A stretch of 64,000 nucleotides of DNA. It comes from SB25 sp050180705 (GTDB lineage Bacteria > Bacteroidota > Bacteroidia > Bacteroidales > Tenuifilaceae). Below the pieces are notes generated by a model, which was not told where the DNA came from, searched no databases, and saw only the letters and a program-made list of their open reading frames with translations. Location of the stretch: the NCBI GenBank assembly GCA_050180705.1, contig JBFXDX010000003.1:124001-188000 (forward strand). Reading direction: 5' to 3'. This document shows, piece after piece, positions 45,801 to 54,980 of this stretch. Position 1 is the first letter of the stretch, and every line of letters starts with the position of its first letter. Position numbers and translations under genes: made by a program.

Positions 45801-48800
45801 CTACAATTCCGGTTACAATTCAGTTTAGTGAGACCGTTTACAATTTTGAGGAAGGGGACATTTCTGTTACAAATGCAACAAAATCAAACTTTGTTGCGGT
45901 AGATGGAGATACTTATACCTTTGATTTGACTCCATTGTCTGATGGCAGTGTAACCATTAATATTGTGGCAGATGCTTGTAATGATCTAGCTGGCAATGGA
46001 AGTAATGCAGCTACAGAATTTTCTATTGTTTCCGATAAAACAGTGCCAATTCTGTCCTCAGTTGGTATTACATCAAATAATAGTAATCCTCTATATGCAA
46101 AAGTAAATGATATTATCACGCTTACTTTTACTGGTAGTGAACCATTATTCGAAAAGCCAACAGTGACTATTGCAGGCAATTTAATTGATGCCACCGATAT
46201 AATAAACTCAAGTGGTATATGGACTGCAACCTACCAAATGACAAATTCCGACGATGAGGGGCTTGTTGCTTTTAGTATTGCATTTGAGGATCTTGCTGGT
46301 AATGTGGGAACAAGTGTATCTGCCGTAACTGATGGAAGCTATGTGGAGTTTTATAAAAACCCACCGACCTTGGATGTAGTAACAATTGCCTCGAATCATA
46401 CTTTGAGTTCAAGGGCACGGGTAGGAAGTATTGTTACAATTAACTTTCACTCGGGTACAAAACTTACAAATGTAACATCAACAATTGCGAATCATTCGGC
46501 TACTGTTACAAACCCAAGCGGAGATAAAAAAACATGGGTTGCTACATATACAATGGCAGCCGGCGATACGGAGGGAACTATTCCGTTTACAATTAATTTT
46601 ACTGATAATCCAGGCAATGCTGGAGCAACAGTGGTTTCAACTACAAATGGTAGTTCGGTTATTTTCGATAAAACAAATCCAGAACTGAACGCTGTTACCA
46701 TTGCATCGAATAATTCTCATTCCGACTATGTTGGTGTTGGTGGAATAGTAACACTTACAATTACTGGTTCAGAAAACTTAGAAATCGTTTCGGGTGATGT
46801 TCTAATAGAGGGGAATAATGCAACAATTACTGGTTCAGGCAAAAACTGGACTGCATCCTATACCTTGCAAAGTGGCGATCCTGCTGCTGTATCCTTTAGT
46901 ATCAATTATAAAGATTTGGCGGGAAATTCAGGAACATTGGTTTCAAGCACAACTAATGGAAGTAGTGTAACGTTTGATGAGGTTGGTCCAGATTTATCTT
47001 CTATTCATATTCAGTCCAACAATACAAATAATACTGCTTATGCCAAGGTTGGTGATGTTGTTACGTTATCTTTTACTTCAAGCGAAAGTATCGAGAGCGT
47101 TATTTCTACTATAAATTCCAAGAGCGCTGTTGTAATTAATACCTCGGGTAATAATTGGACTGCAACTTATACCATGTCAACTTTAGATGTGGGCGGTGGT
47201 ACACTTCCATTTACAATTACATTTAAAGATTATGCAGGTAATGTAAGCGATCCAAACCCAATAGAAACAACAACCGATGGATCAACTGTTATTTTTGATG
47301 TAACAGCACCGTCGGCTCCTAGTAAACCTGACCTTGTGGTTACATTTGATACAGGAAATTCGGATACTGATAACATAACAAGTAGCACAACACCAGACTT
47401 TAGTGGCTCTGCAGAGATTGGCTCCACTGTGAAACTTTATAGTAGTATTAAGGGTTTGTTGGGTACTGCAACCGCCGATGCAACTACTGGTGAGTGGACT
47501 ATTACTTCTAGTTTTCTTGATGAGGGAACCCATAGCATTACAGCAACTGCTACCGATGGGGCTGGAAACACAAGCGCATCATCAAGTTCATTATCGGTAA
47601 CGGTAGATAATACTGTACCAGCATCTCCTTCTGTGCCCGATTTGGATTCAGGTTCAGACACAGGTTCGTCCAATAGTGATAACTATACGAGTGTATCAAC
47701 TCCCGTATTTATCGGTACGGCAGAGCCTAATTCGGTTGTTTCTGTGTATAATGGAGCAACACTTCTGGGCTCGTCAACTACCAATACATTTGGTGCATGG
47801 TCGTTTACTTCACCTGCCCTAACAGAAGGTTCTTACAGTATTTCAGCAACATCAACCGATCTTGCTGGAAATGTGAGTATCGCATCTGCATCGTTAACAG
47901 TTAATATAGATTTGAATATTCCAGCAACCCCTGATGCTCCAGATTTAGATTCTAGTTCGGATAGTGGAGTTTCAACGGATAATGTCACCAATGATAATAC
48001 CCCAACATTTATAGGGACAGCAGAGTCTGGTTCTATTGTTAAATTATACAATGGAGCGGTTGAAATTGGGAGTGGAACAGCTACTGGGGGAAATTGGTCT
48101 ATCACTTCCTCCGTATTGTCCGACGGTGCGAAAAGTATAACTGTAACAGCCTCTGATATTTCTGGTAATGTAAGTCCCTCTTCTGCAATCCTTTCAGTAA
48201 CAATTGATACAGGAACTCCTGCTAAGCCAGGTGTGCCAGATTTGAGTTCTGATAGTGGTATCTCAAGTACCGATAATCTCACCAATGTTAGTGCCTCGAC
48301 ATTTATAGGTACAGCGGAAGCAAATTCTACAGTGAATCTTTATAGTAGCGTGAATGGGCTTGTAGGGACAACAACGGCTGATGCCACTGGTGCATGGACA
48401 ATTACTTCAAGTGCGTTGGCAGAAGAAATTCATGATATTACTGTTGTGGCTACAGACCAAGCGGCTAATAGTAGTGTTGCATCAAATCCTTTATCTGTAA
48501 CAATAGATACTCAGAATCCAGTCATTTCATCGGCTACAGTTCTTGCGGGTGTTTATAAAGTAGGAGATATCATCACCGTAACACTACAGGCTGATGATAA
48601 AACTTATACTGGTCAAACTATTAGGATCAATGCAACGGATCAAACGTTAGTTAACAATAGCGATAATACCTACAAGGTAAGTTATCAGGTTCAGGAAAAT
48701 GACAATGAGCAATCGGCCATTGGTAATTTGCCAATAAACATTGTTTTGTTAGATAAAGCAGGCAACGCCAATGCTGCATTAACATCAGCCATTGTTCAGG

Positions 48801-51800
48801 GTGGTACTCTCACAATTGATTCAAAAACACCTCAAATATTATCGTTAACTAGCGATGCTGAGAGTGCTGGTATTTTAAAGATTGGCGATCAGTTGATATT
48901 TACATTAACACCAACTGTTTCGGAAACAGGATTGATAATTACTCCAACAACCTATAATGGCAAAACAATAGTTTGGGGCACTACTGATGGGGGCGTTACT
49001 TATACTGCAACGTACACAGTTGCTGATGGCGATACTGACCAGGAGACTCCTCTTCAATTAGGTGATGTAACAATCTCAGATGTGGCTGGAAACACTGGTA
49101 GTATATTGAACTATTCAGCAATTGCTAAGCAGATATATGGAACAAAGCCTACTGTAAGAATTACTGGAACAACTACCAGATGCGATTATGCTGAGCCAAC
49201 TGTTCCAATTACCTTTACTTTGACAGGGAAAAAGCCATATACCTTCACCTATTCTGATGGAACTGAAAACCATACAGTGACCGATTTGAATGCTGATAGT
49301 TATGTTATTGATGTTTTAAGAGGAACATTTACGTTAGTGGATATCGTAGATGCTACTGGAAATACCAATTCATCAGCAATCGAAAATGCAACAATTACAG
49401 TTAATCCTCTTCCCGTTGTCACTTTAAATATAACGGGTTCGCCATACACCCTCAATTCTTCAAAAGATGAACTTTCAAAGTATGTTCAGCCTACCGATAA
49501 GCGTACTGGAACATTCAGTGGAGAGGGAGTTGGCTATTTAAGTGGTGCATATTATTTCTACCCATCAATCATCCCAGAGGAAAAGCAGGATCAGTATTTA
49601 CCAATTATTTATACTTATACCGATGCTACAACAGGATGTATAGGAAAGGATACGAGCGAGGTATATGTTTCCAGTACTCCTATCAATATTTTAAGTTTGA
49701 GTTCTGTTTACTGCGAGTATGCCACTAAGGATACTGTTGATGGTGTCCTGCCCGATGGATATACCGGTGTATTTCAGGTTTTTGATAGTGATGGAAATCT
49801 TTACGGAAGCGGATGGGCTCAGGTCGATAGTATAACATTGACGTTAACTCCAACTTCGTTTGAGGTGGGAAGTTATACCGTTAAATATACATCGTATAAA
49901 TGGCCGTCGCTTGAGCAGGTTTCTTACATAACAAAATCCTTCACAGTAGAAGGTAAGGCAACTGGTATTAGTATAAGCGGGTTAGATAATGCTTACTGTT
50001 ACAACACGTTGGGTAGCGATATTACTTTCTCGGCAGTAGGATTTACTAGTGAATCGGGAGATAAGGGACATTTTTCGGGTTCAACTTCGGTTTTCTCATT
50101 TACTACAGATTCGCATTCGGCAAGGTTCAAATATAATTCGGCCTTATCTGAGCAGGATTACACGGTTTCGTACTACTATGAATCCAAGAATGGATGTATT
50201 TCCGATCCTGTTTCGCATACGCTTCATATAAATCCGTTACCACAACTTTCGTTTAATTTACAGGATAACTATAACTACAATCAGGGAACAATACCATTGG
50301 TCGGAAATTATACTAGTACAGAGTATTTATTTAGTGGAGAAGGTGTGTCGCGCGATACTCTATTTACATCTGCTGCTCGAATCGATGCTCCTATTATTAT
50401 AACATATTCTTATACCGATGCAAACGGTTGTTCGAATCAACTTGTTGATACCACTATTATATATAAGGCTACCGAAACAATTCAGAATCTTAGTTCAATT
50501 TATTGCTATCCTCATAGTGCTGTTAGTATCTCTTGTGTTCCAAATATTAGTGATACAATTACGGGTGTATTCTCAAGCTATAGGAATGCTGTTGAATCAT
50601 CAGGTAAGAATACTGCATTATACTATGTTGATAGAGCGGGTAGTGGAAAAGATACAGTTTGGTATAGCTATAAAATAAATGGGGTGGATTATTCTGTTTA
50701 TAAAGAGGTAACCGTCGATAGTATTGGTGAAGTTATAATTTCGAGTCTCGATACCAGTTATTGTACTAGTGTTGCAAAGGATGAAATTTTAGGGACTCAA
50801 AGTTACCTTTTGGGAGGAACGGCTAGTTTTACCTATAGCGGTACGTCTTCAGCGTTCGAGAAACTAGGAAGTTCTGCTGAAATATATCCATACAAGGAGT
50901 CTCCCGGAACTTATAGTATCACTTATACTTTCACTTCGAACAATGGATGTCAGGCGTCCGCATCGAAGTCATTCAAGATAAATGCTATTCCGTTGCCAGA
51001 ATTTGCTTCAACAACCCCTAGTAATGCTTTTATTTCAGGGGATCCAATTGTATTATCTGGAAATTATGGTACAGGGGTATTTTCTTTCAGTGGAACTGGA
51101 GTTGTTGATAATACTTTTTACCCAAGCAATACCCAGGTTGGCGATATTGTGTTGACTTACTATGTAAAGGATGTATATGGGTGCGAGAATCAGACTAGCA
51201 AAACAATTCATGTTTTACAGTCCGATGCTTCAATTTCGGGGATTCCCGATAATGGTTGGGCCTGCTATTATTCAGATACACTTATATTATCAGGATCGTC
51301 TACCGATGGTTTAGCGGGTGGTGAGTTTATTGGCGATGGTATTGAGAATGGTGGTTTAGGTGCTGATAAAGCATATTTCTATCCAAAATTAGTGGGAGGT
51401 GGAGAGCATACTGTAAGGTATAAATACAAATATACCGATGGGAATACCGATTTATGGGTCGATGCAAAAATTAAGGTCGATTCGTCGGATGTTGTTGCAA
51501 TAAGTGGTTTTAACGATGATTTGGCTTACTGTAAGAACGATCAAACTGTAACATTGTTAAGCAATTATTCCTCTGCAGTATTCGAAGGAAATGGAATTGT
51601 TGGTAATAAGTTTTATCCTTCAGATGCTAATGTTGGAGTAAACCGGATTACAGGACAGTACACCAATACACAATCGGGTTGTACCATTAGTAGTTATACC
51701 GATGTTAATGTAAAAGCAATTCCTACAGTTGGTTTCACTGTCGAGAATACATGTACCGATTTGCAAACCATTCCAGTTGTTTATACTAACGAAACTCTGT

Positions 51801-53728
51801 ATGATGGAACCATAAGTCAATGGCAATGGTATTTGGATGGTTCTAACGATGACCCTGTTAGCGATTATAATGCCTCAAAGATTTATACCACTAGTGGATC
51901 GAAACGTGTAACTTTGGTTGCAACAACTAGTGAGGGATGTAGTTCTAGTTTAGAGCAGATTATCGATGTTGGGAAAGGTGCTAGCGCTAGTTTTGTATAC
52001 TATAACGATTGCTTCTCTTCAATTGCACCAACACGATTTGAAAGTACATCAGATACTAGTTCAATCCAAACATATACATGGCTTATAAATGATGAAACTA
52101 TTGGTGAGAAAACAATAGATTATACATTCCCAAATACAGGTGAATTTGATGTGAAATTGATAGTTGAGTCAAAGGAACATTGTAAGGATTCTATAACTAA
52201 GCAAATTTCAATAAAACCTGTTATAAAGATTACCGATTATGCTGATAATGCGTATTATCAGGATTTTGAAGGCGAAGTTACTGATTGGTTTGTTAAGAAA
52301 GATGATGAAACAGATTATTCTAGCTGGAATTTAGGGACTCCCGCTGGCGATATCATTAGTAGTGACAGTAAAACATGGTTTACCGAAGTTAGTTTGTCGA
52401 ATCAGCATGTTGAAAATTCACAGGTTTTAAGTCCTTGTTTCGATTTCGATACCTTATCCCGTCCAATGATTAAGTTTGATATTTGGTCATCGCCAGAAGA
52501 GGGACGTGATGGTGCTGTGCTTCAGTACTCTTTGGATGGCGGAATTTCATGGGAAAGTTTTGGAGATGTAGGTGAGGGAATTAACTGGTTCAACTCGAAC
52601 TCTATTAAGAGTAAGCCCGCCGCCGATTTCCTAGGGTGGAGCAAAAGCACCGATGGATGGGTTAGTGCCCGCCATAACTTAGAAAGTTTAAAAGGAAAAT
52701 CGTTGGTGCGGTTTAGAATCGTGTATGCTGCCGATGCTCAGGCAATCCAAGCGTTTAATGGTTTTGCTTTCGATAATGTTTGGATTGGAAATAAGCAGCA
52801 GAATGTATTATTCGAGTACTTTACAAATTCAAACTTAACCGATGCACAGTCCTACCGTTCCAATATAGAGACTGTTGAGGACGATTTGTCGAGTGACATT
52901 ATTCCGTTGCACTACCATACCAATTACATATCAGGAGATCCTTTATACCAGTATTATCCAAATGGGCCATCGTCCAGAGTATACTTCTATAGTGTTTCTC
53001 AAATACCGTATGCCTTTGCGAATGGCAATGCTGAATTTACTTTCCCGTCAGGGTTGAACACCACAACCTATTTTGCAGCACTTGGCGATAGTATAGATGT
53101 TAAGTCGCTTAACGATCCAAAAGTTGACATTGACATTGTTGGATCGCGGAGTGGAAGTGCATGTAATTTTGATATCAATCTATCGAATAATGTCGATCTA
53201 ACCGGAAATAATCTTTTACTACAATGCGCCTTAGTTAAAAGTGAAATTGAGGTTGGTGGAGTTACTTACAATAATGTACTTAGGAATTTTATTCCCGATG
53301 CAGGTGGAACGGTTATTGGCAATAACTTGGGGTTAGGCAATAGTCAAACTATAAGTTTAAGTTGGACTCCATCAAGCAATGATGACCTGATTAATTCCAA
53401 GATCATTGCATTTGTTCAGAATCTGAATACTAATGAGGTTTATCAGTCTGCAACGTATGATCTATCTCCATTAACAGGGATTTCACCTGTCGATATTAAT
53501 AGTTTGGTTAGTGTATACCCAAATCCAGCTGTCGATAATCTACTGGTGGTTTGTCAGTCCAGTATCAATCAGGTTAATCTTTATGATGTTACAGGACGAT
53601 TAGTTGATGTTTACACTCCAAATCAGGATCAATTAACAATTCCAGTTCAGCATCTACGTAATGGTATTTACATACTAAAAGGGAAAACTGACAAGGGAGA
53701 GTTTGTTAAGAAGTTTATCAAGCAATAA
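42875..53728 (+). CDS. Giant T9SS-secreted Ig-repeat adhesin
   Basis: A 3617-residue protein. Signal peptide about 1-36; a first cadherin/Big-like domain (about 37-150); four nearly identical 100-residue repeats (151-550); two 83-residue Ig-like repeats (551-716). More Ig/Big-type domains follow to about 1060, then about four repeats with SNNS..YAKVGD..TLTFT (about 1060-1480) and four of the APSAPSKPDL type (about 1480-1885). Further Ig domains lead to repeats carrying GTFSGEGV-like motifs (about 2180-2950). PKD-like domains (about 2950-3118), a MAM-like jelly roll (about 3127-3307: YYQDFEG, RPMIKFDIWSS, FAFDNVWIG), an Omp28-like segment (about 3310-3385) and a T9SS type A sorting domain (VYPNPAVD, LRNGIYIL, terminal FVKKFIKQ) complete it. 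Probably a long surface fibre for adhesion. It is the last gene of the operon. Confidence 0.94.
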   Translation: MKAVTRERGIAFCVKLRDSVLTVLLTLLPLFVLGSTPVISTVTPPANGTYKVGDNIDITVEFDQSVNVSGLPYIQITFNSGAANASYQGGTGSTSIIFRYTVATNDEDNDGIAIISPIVLNGGTVQNAGAEDATLTFTSPDASGVLVDGMAPSGYSVSIDQAYINNANKTSLSFTFAGAEVGSTYSYTIGSDGGGTDVTGTGVIATATDQITGVDVSGLNDGTLTLSVTLTDVYSNTGVSATDNVAKDVAAPSGYSVSIDQAYINNANKTSFSFTFDGAEVGSTYSYTISSDGGGADVTGSGVIATATDQITGVDVSGLNDGTLTLSVTLTDVYSNTGAPATDNVAKDIEAPSGYSVSIDQAYINNANKTSFSFTFDGAEVGSTYSYTISSDGGGSDVTGTGVIATATDQITGVDVSGLNDGTLTLSVTLTDVYSNTGVAATDNVAKDIEAPSGYSVSIDQAYINNANKTSFSFIFDGAEVGATYSYTISSDGGGVDVTGTGVIATATDQITGVDVSGLNDGPLTLSFTLTDVYSNTGVAATDNIDKDVVAPSAPTVSGISAGSYNTDKTFTVTGEVGATFEYSLDDGINWNVYTGAETLSAENTYEVVARQTDAAGNTSVNSVTIVVTIDKTAPSAPTVSGISAGSYNTDKTFTVTGEVGATLEYSLDNGTSWNVYTGAETLSAEDTYEVVAHQTDAAGNTSASSATIVVTIDKTTQTPTLIAPATGSASSSSFDISFTLPEAAKSGTVIMKFEDQDDYYYDRYIVFNSNFETAGTHTTTLDATDLSNNANVASVYTDPAGADNKLFDGTVYTVTIQYQDLQGNTIASVNSTDVFYSGNPPTADIVDVTPDPRNTNAGTVEVSFSWRVIISDVNKSDFILTRDGVNVDISGIPAITYSDINTHSPQTARYYYLDLSSVTANEGTYVLTLDASIANIQDRFGNILMDDASDTWVNDLTKPSITSITSSETSPTKAATIPVTIQFSETVYNFEEGDISVTNATKSNFVAVDGDTYTFDLTPLSDGSVTINIVADACNDLAGNGSNAATEFSIVSDKTVPILSSVGITSNNSNPLYAKVNDIITLTFTGSEPLFEKPTVTIAGNLIDATDIINSSGIWTATYQMTNSDDEGLVAFSIAFEDLAGNVGTSVSAVTDGSYVEFYKNPPTLDVVTIASNHTLSSRARVGSIVTINFHSGTKLTNVTSTIANHSATVTNPSGDKKTWVATYTMAAGDTEGTIPFTINFTDNPGNAGATVVSTTNGSSVIFDKTNPELNAVTIASNNSHSDYVGVGGIVTLTITGSENLEIVSGDVLIEGNNATITGSGKNWTASYTLQSGDPAAVSFSINYKDLAGNSGTLVSSTTNGSSVTFDEVGPDLSSIHIQSNNTNNTAYAKVGDVVTLSFTSSESIESVISTINSKSAVVINTSGNNWTATYTMSTLDVGGGTLPFTITFKDYAGNVSDPNPIETTTDGSTVIFDVTAPSAPSKPDLVVTFDTGNSDTDNITSSTTPDFSGSAEIGSTVKLYSSIKGLLGTATADATTGEWTITSSFLDEGTHSITATATDGAGNTSASSSSLSVTVDNTVPASPSVPDLDSGSDTGSSNSDNYTSVSTPVFIGTAEPNSVVSVYNGATLLGSSTTNTFGAWSFTSPALTEGSYSISATSTDLAGNVSIASASLTVNIDLNIPATPDAPDLDSSSDSGVSTDNVTNDNTPTFIGTAESGSIVKLYNGAVEIGSGTATGGNWSITSSVLSDGAKSITVTASDISGNVSPSSAILSVTIDTGTPAKPGVPDLSSDSGISSTDNLTNVSASTFIGTAEANSTVNLYSSVNGLVGTTTADATGAWTITSSALAEEIHDITVVATDQAANSSVASNPLSVTIDTQNPVISSATVLAGVYKVGDIITVTLQADDKTYTGQTIRINATDQTLVNNSDNTYKVSYQVQENDNEQSAIGNLPINIVLLDKAGNANAALTSAIVQGGTLTIDSKTPQILSLTSDAESAGILKIGDQLIFTLTPTVSETGLIITPTTYNGKTIVWGTTDGGVTYTATYTVADGDTDQETPLQLGDVTISDVAGNTGSILNYSAIAKQIYGTKPTVRITGTTTRCDYAEPTVPITFTLTGKKPYTFTYSDGTENHTVTDLNADSYVIDVLRGTFTLVDIVDATGNTNSSAIENATITVNPLPVVTLNITGSPYTLNSSKDELSKYVQPTDKRTGTFSGEGVGYLSGAYYFYPSIIPEEKQDQYLPIIYTYTDATTGCIGKDTSEVYVSSTPINILSLSSVYCEYATKDTVDGVLPDGYTGVFQVFDSDGNLYGSGWAQVDSITLTLTPTSFEVGSYTVKYTSYKWPSLEQVSYITKSFTVEGKATGISISGLDNAYCYNTLGSDITFSAVGFTSESGDKGHFSGSTSVFSFTTDSHSARFKYNSALSEQDYTVSYYYESKNGCISDPVSHTLHINPLPQLSFNLQDNYNYNQGTIPLVGNYTSTEYLFSGEGVSRDTLFTSAARIDAPIIITYSYTDANGCSNQLVDTTIIYKATETIQNLSSIYCYPHSAVSISCVPNISDTITGVFSSYRNAVESSGKNTALYYVDRAGSGKDTVWYSYKINGVDYSVYKEVTVDSIGEVIISSLDTSYCTSVAKDEILGTQSYLLGGTASFTYSGTSSAFEKLGSSAEIYPYKESPGTYSITYTFTSNNGCQASASKSFKINAIPLPEFASTTPSNAFISGDPIVLSGNYGTGVFSFSGTGVVDNTFYPSNTQVGDIVLTYYVKDVYGCENQTSKTIHVLQSDASISGIPDNGWACYYSDTLILSGSSTDGLAGGEFIGDGIENGGLGADKAYFYPKLVGGGEHTVRYKYKYTDGNTDLWVDAKIKVDSSDVVAISGFNDDLAYCKNDQTVTLLSNYSSAVFEGNGIVGNKFYPSDANVGVNRITGQYTNTQSGCTISSYTDVNVKAIPTVGFTVENTCTDLQTIPVVYTNETLYDGTISQWQWYLDGSNDDPVSDYNASKIYTTSGSKRVTLVATTSEGCSSSLEQIIDVGKGASASFVYYNDCFSSIAPTRFESTSDTSSIQTYTWLINDETIGEKTIDYTFPNTGEFDVKLIVESKEHCKDSITKQISIKPVIKITDYADNAYYQDFEGEVTDWFVKKDDETDYSSWNLGTPAGDIISSDSKTWFTEVSLSNQHVENSQVLSPCFDFDTLSRPMIKFDIWSSPEEGRDGAVLQYSLDGGISWESFGDVGEGINWFNSNSIKSKPAADFLGWSKSTDGWVSARHNLESLKGKSLVRFRIVYAADAQAIQAFNGFAFDNVWIGNKQQNVLFEYFTNSNLTDAQSYRSNIETVEDDLSSDIIPLHYHTNYISGDPLYQYYPNGPSSRVYFYSVSQIPYAFANGNAEFTFPSGLNTTTYFAALGDSIDVKSLNDPKVDIDIVGSRSGSACNFDINLSNNVDLTGNNLLLQCALVKSEIEVGGVTYNNVLRNFIPDAGGTVIGNNLGLGNSQTISLSWTPSSNDDLINSKIIAFVQNLNTNEVYQSATYDLSPLTGISPVDINSLVSVYPNPAVDNLLVVCQSSINQVNLYDVTGRLVDVYTPNQDQLTIPVQHLRNGIYILKGKTDKGEFVKKFIKQ
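43325..44524 (+). repeat. Four tandem 300-bp repeats in the adhesin gene
   Basis: Units start at 43325, 43625, 43925 and 44225, exactly 300 bp apart, so reading frame is kept and each encodes 100 residues starting APSGYSVSIDQAYINNANKT. Units 2 and 3 are identical over whole 60-base lines (43681-43740 and 43981-44040). A hand count of two lines of unit 3 gives about 50 percent G+C, against about 37 percent for a line at 45061. Copy number is likely to vary by recombination. Confidence 0.95.
44525..45022 (+). repeat. Two tandem 249-bp repeats in the adhesin gene
   Basis: Units 44525-44773 and 44774-45022, each 83 codons starting APSAPTVSGISAGSYNTDKT. They are very similar at the DNA level, including a shared stretch coding AGSYNTDKTFTVTGEVGAT, and follow directly on the 300-bp repeats. 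Confidence 0.9.
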
Positions 53729-53734
53729 TCGCAG

Positions 53735-53758
53735 AAAAAGCCCCGAAGGGGCTTTTTT
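53735..53758. terminator. Strong bidirectional terminator (adhesin operon / folE)
   Basis: A 10-bp stem AAAAAGCCCC/GGGGCTTTTT with loop GAA, followed by T on the plus strand and preceded by A on the left. It closes the seven-gene operon and, on the minus strand, the PTPS-folE pair. Confidence 0.92.
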
Positions 53759-53781
53759 ATTATACTTAGTAGATAAGAATT

Positions 53782-54420
53782 TTAGTGTAATCGAATTCCA
53801 ATTAAATGGATAAACTCTTCCCTAGTTTTTATATCGGTTAAGAATGCTCCTGTAAAAGCCGAGGTTGTTGTTACAGAGTTTTGTTTCTGAATTCCACGCA
53901 TTTGCATACACATGTGTCCTGCTTCAATAACGACAGCAACTCCAATTGGATTGAGCGTTTCTTGAATGCAATCCCTAATTTGCATAGTCAACCGCTCCTG
54001 AACCTGTAGGCGTCGAGCATAGGCTTCAACTACGCGGGCAATTTTGCTTAAACCAGTAATGTAACCATTGGGAATGTATGCAACATGTGCTTTGCCGTAG
54101 AAAGGTATCATATGATGCTCACACATCGAGTAAAGTTCAATATCCTTAACTATTACCATTTGCGGATAGTCCTCCTTGAATTTTGTCGATCGGATTATTT
54201 CTAATGGATCAACATTCGATCCGTGGGTAAGAAATTGAATTGCTTTGGCTACACGAAGAGGAGTTCGTACAAGCCCTTCACGGTTGACATCTTCGCCCAA
54301 CAGTTCAAGAATTGCCTTGTAGTGCTCCGCTAGTTTCTCGGTAGTTTCGGGATTCCACTTGTCAATTCTTGCATATCCTTCATTCTCGTTGATTATTGCA
54401 CCGTTGTTAATTATTTCCAT
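53782..54420 (-). CDS. folE: GTP cyclohydrolase I
   Basis: Converts GTP to 7,8-dihydroneopterin triphosphate, the first step of pterin (folate, biopterin) synthesis. A 212-residue protein with zinc ligands C100 in YSMCEHHMIPF, H103 of that same motif, and C171 in GHMCMQMRGI. The core also has REGLVRTPLRVAKA (48-61) and ITGLSKIARVVEAYARRLQVQER (about 121-143), all family hallmarks. It lies 39 bp downstream of the PTPS gene on the same strand, so the two probably form a pterin operon. Confidence 0.97.
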   Translation of the reverse strand: MEIINNGAIINENEGYARIDKWNPETTEKLAEHYKAILELLGEDVNREGLVRTPLRVAKAIQFLTHGSNVDPLEIIRSTKFKEDYPQMVIVKDIELYSMCEHHMIPFYGKAHVAYIPNGYITGLSKIARVVEAYARRLQVQERLTMQIRDCIQETLNPIGVAVVIEAGHMCMQMRGIQKQNSVTTTSAFTGAFLTDIKTREEFIHLIGIRLH

Positions 54421-54459
54421 TGAATTATTTAGTTTATGAAACGATGGTTATGTGTATTG

Positions 54460-54882
54460 CTATTTATCTCCAAAATATTCAACAAAGTTATTTTCTGTTT
54501 CTTGAATTTTGACACAGTGCAACTCTGCCCCTAAGGTTTTAATAGGTTGCTCTAGTTCATTCCAAATCGAAACAGCCAAGTTTTCTGTTGATGCTAATTT
54601 CCCTTTCATAAATTCCACATCAATATTGATGTTTTTATGATCTAACTTGTCAACTATAAGTTCCTTAATAATGATACTTACTGTTTTTAGGTTCGCAACA
54701 AAACCTAATTTAGTGTTAATCTCTCCTTTTATGGTTATAAAAAGTTCAAAATTATGGCCATGCCAATTCTCGTGAGAGCAGTATCCAAAGTTCTCAAGAT
54801 TTTCCTCTGCAGTAAATTTTTCATTGTAGAGACGATGAGCTGCGCTAAATCTTTCTCTGCGGGTAATGTAGGCAATTGGCAT
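54460..54882 (-). CDS. 6-pyruvoyl-tetrahydropterin synthase, PTPS-II-like (QueD superfamily)
   Basis: A 140-residue protein. Zinc ligands are H16 (FSAAHRLYN), H41 and H43 (WHGHNF). The catalytic Cys C35 is five residues before HGH (C-x5-HGH), the spacing of PTPS-II enzymes that make 6-pyruvoyl-tetrahydropterin, whereas QueD of E. coli type has C-x3-HGH. The overall sequence FSAAHRLY...EENLENFGYC...HGHNFEL also resembles eukaryotic PTPS. The Asp-His pair (D81-H82, KLDHKN) is present. With folE next to it, a tetrahydrobiopterin-like product is more likely than a queuosine intermediate. The subtype call is an inference from motif spacing. Confidence 0.85.
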   Translation of the reverse strand: MPIAYITRRERFSAAHRLYNEKFTAEENLENFGYCSHENWHGHNFELFITIKGEINTKLGFVANLKTVSIIIKELIVDKLDHKNINIDVEFMKGKLASTENLAVSIWNELEQPIKTLGAELHCVKIQETENNFVEYFGDK

Positions 54883-54980
54883 ATAGTATCTGGGTATAAT
54901 TAAGTGATATATAATTTTCGGTTAAAGATAAAAAAAGTATATCTTTCGTGACTATCTTATTAGTTAAAAGAGTTTAAACC

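Noticed and set aside
47833..48285. Minus-strand open frame (150 codons) inside the adhesin gene
   Set aside because: Open only because the adhesin repeats avoid certain codons; similar antisense frames recur with the repeat unit.
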